NCBI GenBank assembly: GCA_035533475.1
Contig: DATLTS010000018.1
Span: 117,568-181,567 of the forward strand
Direction: 5' to 3'
Length of the DNA: 64,000 bases
From: Mycobacteriales bacterium
Lineage (GTDB): Bacteria; Actinomycetota; Actinomycetes; DATLTS01
The notes below the pieces were generated by a model. The model was not told where the DNA came from. It saw only the letters and a program-made list of their open reading frames with translations, and did no database searches. Positions within the stretch are counted from its first letter, which is position 1. The number at the start of each line of letters is the position of its first letter. Below, piece after piece: positions 58,661-64,000 of this stretch. Made by a program: the position numbers and the translations under genes.

Positions 58661-59403
58661 GGGCAGCGGCGCCGGCCGTCCGACGGGTGCTCCTGCTCGG
58701 CGGAACCAGTGAGATCGGCCTGGCGATCGTCGCGGCCCTCGGCCTGCCGGCGACCGCGGAGGTGGTGCTCGCCGGCCGGGATGCCGGCCGGCTGGCCGCG
58801 GTGGCGGGCGGCCTGCCCTGCGTGACCCGGGTCGAAGGGTTCGATGCCGGCGATCCCACCGATCGGCGGCAGGTCGTCGAGCGGGCCTTCGCCGCCGGGC
58901 CGGTCGACCTCGTCATCCCCGCCTTCGGCGTGCTCGGCGACCAGCTCCTCGCCGAGCGGGACCCGGCACATGCCGAGCACATCCTCGAGGTCGACCTGCT
59001 GGCCCAGGCCACGGTCCTGCTCGCCGCCGCCGCCCGGCTTCGCGAGCAGGGGCACGGGACGATCGTCGTGCTCTCGTCGGTGGCGATGGTCCGCCCGCGG
59101 CGGGCGAACTTCGTCTACGGCGCCGGCAAGGCGGGCCTCGACGCGCTGGCCCGGGGGCTCGCCGACAGCCTGCACGGATCCGGTGTCCGGGTCCTCATCG
59201 TCCGGCCCGGGTTCGTCACCGGGCGGATGACGGCCGGGATGCGTCCCGCGCCGCTTTCCTGCCGCCCCGAAGACGTCGGGCGCGCGGTGGCCGCGGCGCT
59301 GCGCAGCGGCCGGGCGACGGTCTGGGTCCCCCCGGCGCTGCGCCTGCTCGCGGTCGCGCTGCGGCTCGTCCCGCGACCGCTATGGCGACGGATCCGCCGC
59401 TGA
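58654..59403 (+). CDS. dprE2: Decaprenylphosphoryl-2-keto-ribose reductase DprE2
   Basis: A 249-residue SDR that completes the epimerisation to decaprenylphosphoryl arabinose using NADH. LLLGGTSEIGLAI is the mycobacterial-like dinucleotide loop, IPAFGVLGDQ replaces the NNAG block, and YGAGKAGLDALARGL holds the Tyr/Lys pair; VRPGFVTGRMTAGMRPAP follows. GTG 58654 or TTG 58657 both overlap the dprE1 stop; GTG is favoured because it yields the usual 15 residues before GGTSEIG. Its last 24 bases overlap the convergent M16 protease gene. Confidence 0.94.
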   Translation: MLRAAAPAVRRVLLLGGTSEIGLAIVAALGLPATAEVVLAGRDAGRLAAVAGGLPCVTRVEGFDAGDPTDRRQVVERAFAAGPVDLVIPAFGVLGDQLLAERDPAHAEHILEVDLLAQATVLLAAAARLREQGHGTIVVLSSVAMVRPRRANFVYGAGKAGLDALARGLADSLHGSGVRVLIVRPGFVTGRMTAGMRPAPLSCRPEDVGRAVAAALRSGRATVWVPPALRLLAVALRLVPRPLWRRIRR

Positions 59404-60735
59404 GCGCTCGACCGCGCCGAAGGAGTCGAGCGGGCCGTCGAGGCCATCGGCGTCACCCACGACGACGCTGACCAACCGGTCCGGCAGCAACCGGGTCGCG
59501 GCCGCCTCGTTCACCGCGTCCAGGCCGACCGCCGCCACGTCGGAGCGCACCCGGTCGAAGTAGTCGTCGGGCAGCTGGTGGATGACCAGGTCGCCGAGCG
59601 CACCGGCGACCGCGTGCGGCTGCGCGAAGCTCACCGGGAAGACCCCCACCCGGTAGTTGCGCGCGATCTCGAGCTCCGCGGCGGTGATGCCGCCGGCGGC
59701 GGTGCGCTGGAGCTCGGCGATGGCCTCGCCGAGCGCCGCCGCGGTGACCTCGCGCTGCACCGCGGCCCGCAGCGCGAAGATGCCGCCGTGCCGACGGAGC
59801 TCGAACCCACCGAACATCCCGTAGGTGTAGCCCTTCTCCTCGCGGAGCCGGTAGTTGATCCGGGAGCCGAACATCCCGGCGAAAGCCAGCGCCATGGTGG
59901 ACATCGCCACGTAGTCCGGGGTGGTGCGCGGGGGCGCCGGGTGGCCGAGCACCAGCATGGACTGCACCGAGCCGGGCCGGTCGACGACTACGACCCGGCG
60001 GCCCCCGTCCCGGGCCGACGCCGGGTCGGGCACCACGGCACCGGCCGGCGCCGCCGCGGTCCAGCCGGCGAACATCCGCTCGGCCAGCGCCGACGGGTCC
60101 AGGCCGGAGAGGTCCCCGGCGACGACCAACGTCGACCGTTCCGGCCGCACCCGGGCGGCGTGGAAATCGACGACGTCGGAGCGGCTGACGGCGGCGACGG
60201 TCTGCGGCTCGCCGCCATCCCGCCGGGCGTAGCGGGACTCCGGGGCCCACAGCGCGGCCGCGAACGCGGCTCCGGCGCGCGGGCCGGGCTGGCTCCACTC
60301 GACGGCCAGCTCGTCGACCCGCTCGGCGCCCACGCGGGCGTAGGCCTCCGCCCCGAACGCCGGCTCGCGGACCGCCTCCCCGAGCAGGTCCACCGCAGCC
60401 GGCAACTCGTCCGCCGGCACGTCGAAACCGACCCGCATCGAGTCGTAGTCGGCGTCCGCCGACCACGACGCGCCGAGCCGCTCGGCCGCGACCGCGAACG
60501 CGAACGCATCCCGGCGGGTCGTGCCCTCCGCGAGCATCCGGGCGGTGAGCAGCGCCACGCCCTCCCGGCCGGGCGGCTCGGTGACCGCCCCCGCGTCGAC
60601 GACGAGCAGCGCGGTGGCCATCGGGCGCCCCGGCATGTGCGCGGCGATCAGCGTGCCGCCACCGGCGACGGCGACCCGCTCGAAGCGCGGGAAGTGGTAG
60701 GGCCGGGCCGGGCCGCTGGTGGGGGGCCCGGTCAC
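59380..60735 (-). CDS. M16-family peptidase-like protein, non-catalytic partner
   Basis: A 451-residue protein with the two-lobed M16 fold. At the usual HxxEH zinc site it reads VALLTARMLAEGT, so neither histidine is present and it cannot bind the catalytic zinc. The glycine-rich LREEKGYTYGMFGGFE, typical of the R/Y substrate loop, is preserved, as in the beta-like or PqqF-type partner subunits. It follows the active M16 protein with a GTGA overlap and probably forms a heterodimer with it. Its 3' end overlaps dprE2. Confidence 0.87.
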   Translation of the reverse strand: MTGPPTSGPARPYHFPRFERVAVAGGGTLIAAHMPGRPMATALLVVDAGAVTEPPGREGVALLTARMLAEGTTRRDAFAFAVAAERLGASWSADADYDSMRVGFDVPADELPAAVDLLGEAVREPAFGAEAYARVGAERVDELAVEWSQPGPRAGAAFAAALWAPESRYARRDGGEPQTVAAVSRSDVVDFHAARVRPERSTLVVAGDLSGLDPSALAERMFAGWTAAAPAGAVVPDPASARDGGRRVVVVDRPGSVQSMLVLGHPAPPRTTPDYVAMSTMALAFAGMFGSRINYRLREEKGYTYGMFGGFELRRHGGIFALRAAVQREVTAAALGEAIAELQRTAAGGITAAELEIARNYRVGVFPVSFAQPHAVAGALGDLVIHQLPDDYFDRVRSDVAAVGLDAVNEAAATRLLPDRLVSVVVGDADGLDGPLDSFGAVERSAADPSP

Positions 60736-62021
60736 GGCGCGTCCGGGACGAAGACGAGAACCGCCCGGTTGTCCGGGCGCAGCCGCTCGGCCGCGACCCG
60801 CACGACGTCGGCCACCTCGACCTCGGCATATCTCGGCAGGACGTCGTTCGCCAGCGCCGGATCCCCGAACAGTGTGGCGTACTGGCTGAACGCGTCGGCC
60901 CGGCCGTCCAGCCCGCTCACCTGGCCGAGCCAGTCGGCGGACACCACCGCCCGGGCGCGGGCCAGCTCGTCCTCGTCGACCTGCCCGGCGGCGACCTCGG
61001 CGAGCACCTGTTCGTAGGCCGCCTCGAGCGCCGCCGGTTCGACCCCTTCGCGGGCCACCAGGTCCGCCACCGCCACCGAGGCGCCGCCGACGAACGGCAG
61101 CGTGTCCATCAGGTTGCCCTCGCCCGGCTGCGCGATCTCCCGCTCGACGACCAGACGCCGGTAGAGCCGCGCCCCCCGGCCGGCGCCCAGCACCGCGGCG
61201 AGGAGCACGGTCGCGTCGTACTCCGCGGAGCCGAACGGCGCGATCCGGTAGCCGATGAACACCCGGGGAACGGGGACCGGCTCGCGCACCGTCTCCCGAT
61301 GCTCGGTCCCGATCAACGGCTCCAGCGAAGCCCCCGGCACTCCCGGGACCGGGTCGACGCGGCGCGGTATGCGGCGGAACTGCCGGCCGACCGTCTCGAG
61401 CGCCTCCGCGGCGTCGACGTCACCGACGATCGTCAGCACCGCGTTGTCCGGCCGGTAATGCGCGGCGTAGAACGCCGCCACGTCCTCGAGCGAGGCGGCG
61501 TCGAGGTCGTCCATCGAGCCGATCGTCGAATGGTGGTAGGGATGCCCGGGCGGGTAGACCAGGGCGTGCATCCGCTCCATCCAGGTTCCGTACGGCTGGT
61601 TCTCGTAGCGCTGGCGCCGTTCGTTCTTCACCACGGCCCGCTGGTTGTCCAGCGTCTCCTGGGTCAGGGCCAGCTGCCACATCCGGTCCGCCTCGAGCCA
61701 GCAGAGCAGCTCGAGGTGGTTGCTCGGGACGGTGTTGAAGTAGTTGGTGCGGTCGCACCAGGTCGTGGCGTTGAGCGTTCCGCCGGCTTCGTTGACGTAG
61801 CGGAAATGCTCGCCCTTGCCCACCTGCGCCGACCCTTCGAACATCAGGTGCTCGAACAGGTGGGCCAGGCCGGTGCGGCCGGGCTGCTCGTGCCGGGAGC
61901 CGACGTCGTACCAGATGTTCATCGCCACCACCGGCGCGGTCGGATCCGGGCTGACGACGACCCGCAACCCGTTGTCGAGGGTCGACTCGGTGAGTTCGTA
62001 GACCGGGGCGCTGACGGGCAT
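60732..62021 (-). CDS. M16-family zinc peptidase, catalytic subunit
   Basis: A 429-residue peptidase with the inverted zinc motif HLFEH (His54, Glu57, His58) in GLAHLFEHLMFEGS, and a downstream Glu in the ADRMWQLALTQETLDNQRAVVKNERRQ helix as the third zinc ligand. RLYRRLVVEREIAQP contains the substrate loop arginine/tyrosine. It should degrade small peptides or process proteins with its inactive partner. The ATG has TATGCT six bases upstream and no ribosome site, so the mRNA is likely leaderless. The copy-2 inverted repeat lies about 50 bases upstream. Confidence 0.9.
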   Translation of the reverse strand: MPVSAPVYELTESTLDNGLRVVVSPDPTAPVVAMNIWYDVGSRHEQPGRTGLAHLFEHLMFEGSAQVGKGEHFRYVNEAGGTLNATTWCDRTNYFNTVPSNHLELLCWLEADRMWQLALTQETLDNQRAVVKNERRQRYENQPYGTWMERMHALVYPPGHPYHHSTIGSMDDLDAASLEDVAAFYAAHYRPDNAVLTIVGDVDAAEALETVGRQFRRIPRRVDPVPGVPGASLEPLIGTEHRETVREPVPVPRVFIGYRIAPFGSAEYDATVLLAAVLGAGRGARLYRRLVVEREIAQPGEGNLMDTLPFVGGASVAVADLVAREGVEPAALEAAYEQVLAEVAAGQVDEDELARARAVVSADWLGQVSGLDGRADAFSQYATLFGDPALANDVLPRYAEVEVADVVRVAAERLRPDNRAVLVFVPDAP

Positions 62022-62027
62022 CGGGCC

Positions 62028-62033
62028 AGCATA
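62028..62033 (-). promoter_or_regulatory. Leaderless -10 candidate (TATGCT)
   Basis: TATGCT ends 6 nt before the M16 ATG at 62021, in non-coding DNA. Confidence 0.55.
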
Positions 62034-62073
62034 TGGAGCGGGCGGACCGGCCCGTGGTCAGGCCGCTGGGCAC

Positions 62074-62142
62074 CGAGTGTGCAATTTCCGACACGGGCCC
62101 ACGCTTGGACGCCGGCGAGAGGCGTCGGAAATTGCACACTCG
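62074..62142. repeat. Dispersed inverted repeat, copy 2 (19-bp arms)
   Basis: Arms at 62074-62092 and 62124-62142 are identical to those of copy 1 (22245-22316) except that they are two bases shorter, and the loop again starts ACGGGCC while the rest differs. It lies between divergent genes, unlike copy 1. Confidence 0.88.
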
Positions 62143-62181
62143 CGGCTGGTCACGCCGTATCGAGGGGTTCCTGGCGGGGGT

Positions 62182-62187
62182 TAGGCT
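62182..62187 (+). promoter_or_regulatory. Leaderless -10 candidate (TAGGCT)
   Basis: TAGGCT ends 8 nt before the dehydrogenase ATG at 62196, in non-coding DNA. The spacing is one or two bases longer than most others. Confidence 0.45.
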
Positions 62188-62195
62188 CCGACGCC

Positions 62196-63296
62196 ATGGG
62201 GTCACGGGTGCGCGCTGCGGTGCTGCGGACCGCCGGCGATCCGTTGCGCGTCGAGGAGGTCAACCTGCCCGAGCCGGGACCCGGTCGGGTCCGGGTGCGG
62301 ATCGCCGCCGCCGGCGTCTGCCACTCCGACCTGTCCCTGGCCGACGGCACGCTCACCCAGCCGATGCCGGCCGTGCTCGGGCACGAGGCGGCGGGACGGG
62401 TCCGCGCGGTCGGCGCGGGGGTCACGTCGGTGGCGGTCGGCGACCCGGTCGTACTCAACTGGTCGCCGTCGTGCGGCGAGTGCTGGTTCTGCGGTCACGG
62501 CGAGCCGCACCTGTGCGTGCACGGCGCCGACGCCGCGGCGGAGCCCTACGCCGAGCTCGCCGACGGCACCCCCGTGTACGCCGGGCTGGGCACCGGGGCG
62601 TTCGCCGAGGAGACCGTCGTCCCCGAGCGGGCGGTCGTCCCGCTGCCACCCGGGGTGTCGCTCGAGGCCGGCGCGCTGCTCGGCTGCGCCGTGCTCACCG
62701 GGGTCGGCGCGGTGACCGCCACGACGCGGGTGGCCCCCGGGGAGTCGGTGGTCGTCCTCGGGCTGGGCGGCGTCGGGCTGGCCGCGGTCCAGGGCGCCCG
62801 GCTGGCCGGCGCGGACCCGGTCATCGCGGTCGACGTGTCGGAGGGGAAGCGACCGCTCGCCGAGGCCTGCGGCGCGACGAGCTTCGTCTGCGGGACGGCC
62901 CAGGAGGTCGCGGTCGCGGTGCGCGCCGCGACCGGTGGGCGCGGCGCCGACCACGCGGTCGAATGCGTGGGCCGGGCCACGACGATCCGCCAGGCGTGGT
63001 CGCTGACCCGGCGCGGTGGCCAGGTCACCGTGGTCGGCGTGGGGGGCAAGGACGACCCGGTGACGTTCAGCGCGCTCGAGCTGTTCTGGTCCGCCCGCAC
63101 CCTCCGCGGCTGCGTGTACGGCTCGTCCGCGCCGGCCGAGGACATCCCCCGGCTCGGCTCGTTGATCGCGACCGGCTCGCTCGACGTGCTCGGGCTGGTC
63201 ACCCACCGGATCGACCTCGCCGGGATCGGTCTGGCTTTCGCCCGGATGCGCGCCGGTGAGGGCGGCCGCAGCCTGGTCGTCTTCGAATCCGATTGA
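62196..63296 (+). CDS. Zinc-dependent alcohol dehydrogenase (MDR)
   Basis: A 366-residue medium-chain dehydrogenase. The catalytic zinc site is GVCHSDLSL and GHEAAGRV; the structural zinc cluster CGECWFCGHGEPHLC is complete. LGLGGVGLAAVQGARLAGADPVIAVD is the NAD-binding loop. It belongs to the class III-like/mycothiol-type branch of alcohol dehydrogenases, and its substrate may be a primary or aromatic alcohol, but this is not certain. TAGGCT lies eight bases before the ATG, and no ribosome site is visible. Confidence 0.9.
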   Translation: MGSRVRAAVLRTAGDPLRVEEVNLPEPGPGRVRVRIAAAGVCHSDLSLADGTLTQPMPAVLGHEAAGRVRAVGAGVTSVAVGDPVVLNWSPSCGECWFCGHGEPHLCVHGADAAAEPYAELADGTPVYAGLGTGAFAEETVVPERAVVPLPPGVSLEAGALLGCAVLTGVGAVTATTRVAPGESVVVLGLGGVGLAAVQGARLAGADPVIAVDVSEGKRPLAEACGATSFVCGTAQEVAVAVRAATGGRGADHAVECVGRATTIRQAWSLTRRGGQVTVVGVGGKDDPVTFSALELFWSARTLRGCVYGSSAPAEDIPRLGSLIATGSLDVLGLVTHRIDLAGIGLAFARMRAGEGGRSLVVFESD

Positions 63297-63325
63297 CCGT
63301 CGCTCCGCTCGGAAAGGATGCCGCC

Positions 63326-63808
63326 ATGGCTTCGCTCACCGTCACCAGCAACTTGTTCAGCGAGGGGTCGACGATCCCGCGCTCCGCGGCGCACGGCTAC
63401 GCCGGCGGTGACAACATCAGCCCCGATCTGGCCTGGACCGGGGTCCCGGAGGGGACGGCGAGCCTCGCCCTCGCCTGCCACGACCCGGACGCCCCCACCA
63501 CGGTCGGCTTCACGCACTGGCTGCTGTTCGACCTAGACCCCGAAGCGTTCCTCGAGGGGGGAGCCGGGGCGGCCGGAAAGAACCCACCCGGCAGCGTCCT
63601 GGGTTTCACCGACTGGGGGGCCAGCGAGTACGGCGGCATGGCGCCGCCGGCCGGTGACCCGGCGCACCACTACCGGTTCACCGTCTACGCCCTGGACGTG
63701 GCGAAGCTGGACGGCGCCGGCCCGACCACCACCTACGCGCTGTTCCGCTTCCTCATCCGCGGGCACGTGCTCGCGGAGGGGACGCTCACCGGCCTGTTCC
63801 AGGCCTAG
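63326..63808 (+). CDS. YbhB/YbcL-type PEBP (Raf kinase inhibitor-like) protein
   Basis: A 160-residue PEBP-like protein. NISPDLAWTGVPEGTASLALACHDPDAP is the ligand-binding strand-loop with the DPDAP motif, then THWLLFDLDP and YRFTVYALDVAKLD, and the closing EGTLTGLF. The family binds anionic ligands such as phosphates; bacterial roles are unclear. GGAAAGGA precedes the ATG; an ATG at 63318 is out of frame. It is 30 bases from the preceding dehydrogenase and may be co-transcribed. Confidence 0.9.
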   Translation: MASLTVTSNLFSEGSTIPRSAAHGYAGGDNISPDLAWTGVPEGTASLALACHDPDAPTTVGFTHWLLFDLDPEAFLEGGAGAAGKNPPGSVLGFTDWGASEYGGMAPPAGDPAHHYRFTVYALDVAKLDGAGPTTTYALFRFLIRGHVLAEGTLTGLFQA

Positions 63809-63905
63809 CCGTGGCCTAGCCGGGCCCAGGTGGCCTTCACCGGGTGGACCCGGGAGCCTCCCCGTTGCCTCACGTCAATAGGTCCGGCAAGCTCGGGTCG
63901 TTGCG

Positions 63906-64000
63906 TCATCCGGAAAGGTCCGCCTGACACGCGGGGGTGACGGGGGGCTTGTGGGCGGGTTGTCCCTTGGCGGTGGCCAGGGTCAGGAGCTCGTCGGCGA
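63906..64000 (-). CDS. Possible 3' end of a gene entering from the right
   Basis: An open frame on the minus strand runs from the window edge to a TGA at 63908-63906 and encodes about 30 residues (ADELLTLATAKGQPA..., basic and polar). It has no recognised domain; the 97 bases between it and the PEBP gene hold nothing else. High GC makes chance frames common, so it is offered only as a possible partial gene. Confidence 0.25.
   Translation of the reverse strand, partial: ADELLTLATAKGQPAHKPPVTPACQADLSG

Noticed and set aside
63809..63905. A small gene between the PEBP gene and the window edge
   Set aside because: No plausible start with a ribosome site or TANNNT box; only a short direct repeat GGCCTAGCCG is visible.
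1..64000. CRISPR array, tRNA or rRNA genes, prophage or transposase
   Set aside because: No array of regular repeats with unique spacers, no cloverleaf or ribosomal RNA-like stretch, and no integrase or transposase motif could be found by reading.

Overview
The window is chromosomal DNA from a very GC-rich actinobacterium, probably not a model genus. The signs are the strong third-position GC bias, the many GTG and TTG starts, and several families typical of the phylum: a WhiB regulator, fused FbiC for coenzyme F420, MurT/GatD, the decaprenyl-phosphoarabinose enzymes (UbiA, DprE1, DprE2), DUF3039 and dodecin. I see no rRNA, tRNA, CRISPR array, prophage or complete insertion sequence. The region reads as ordinary, densely packed core and semi-core chromosome.

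Layout. 1-9 kb: end of a glucose-1-phosphate thymidylyltransferase gene, a hybrid kinase/EAL signalling pair, a small membrane protein ending at a perfect 42-bp palindrome, an anti-sigma-type ATPase, and an HtrA protease with its own two-component system. 9-14 kb: an exported, probably sortase-anchored GH5 glycosidase, a quinone reductase, a flavodoxin-like protein and a two-gene AtuA-type set. 14-21 kb: fatty-acid desaturase, cupin, then a cassette of methyltransferase, toroid protein, methyltransferase and GT4 glycosyltransferase, followed by a thiolase and a double-STAS protein. 22-28 kb: FbiC, an SDR, DUF3039 and an MMPL transporter. 28-37 kb: class II aldolase, CAP-domain secreted protein, a fabG-fabI pair, STAS-like protein, dodecin, SPFH protein, YihY protein and a two-domain acyl-CoA-reductase-like SDR. 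37-44 kb: secreted and membrane-anchored proteins of unknown function, a geranylgeranyl-reductase-type flavoprotein, acyl-CoA dehydrogenase, two thioesterases and a diguanylate cyclase. 44-49 kb: WhiB, a GH15 enzyme and MurT/GatD. 49-55 kb: a DoxX-Rieske fusion with two predicted lipoproteins, then a two-component system and a b561-like membrane protein. 55-60 kb: a phosphodiester-glycosidase-like protein feeding into ubiA-dprE1-dprE2. 60-64 kb: an M16 protease pair, zinc alcohol dehydrogenase and a PEBP-family protein.

The common theme is the cell envelope and lipids: arabinan precursor synthesis, lipid II amidation, FAS-II-type reductases, MMPL export, and envelope stress signalling. Cyclic-di-GMP synthesis and breakdown are both represented, as are scattered partner-switch (STAS/HATPase) proteins.

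At sequence level three things stand out. Many isolated genes lack a Shine-Dalgarno but have a TANNNT box 6-8 nt before the start codon, as expected for leaderless mRNAs. A long inverted repeat occurs twice, 40 kb apart. Numerous neighbouring genes overlap at start/stop or stop/stop codons. The strongest candidates for undescribed biology are the GT4/methyltransferase/toroid cassette at 15.7-19.5 kb and the DoxX-Rieske/beta-propeller/hydrolase operon at 49.1-52.4 kb with the adjacent two-component system.
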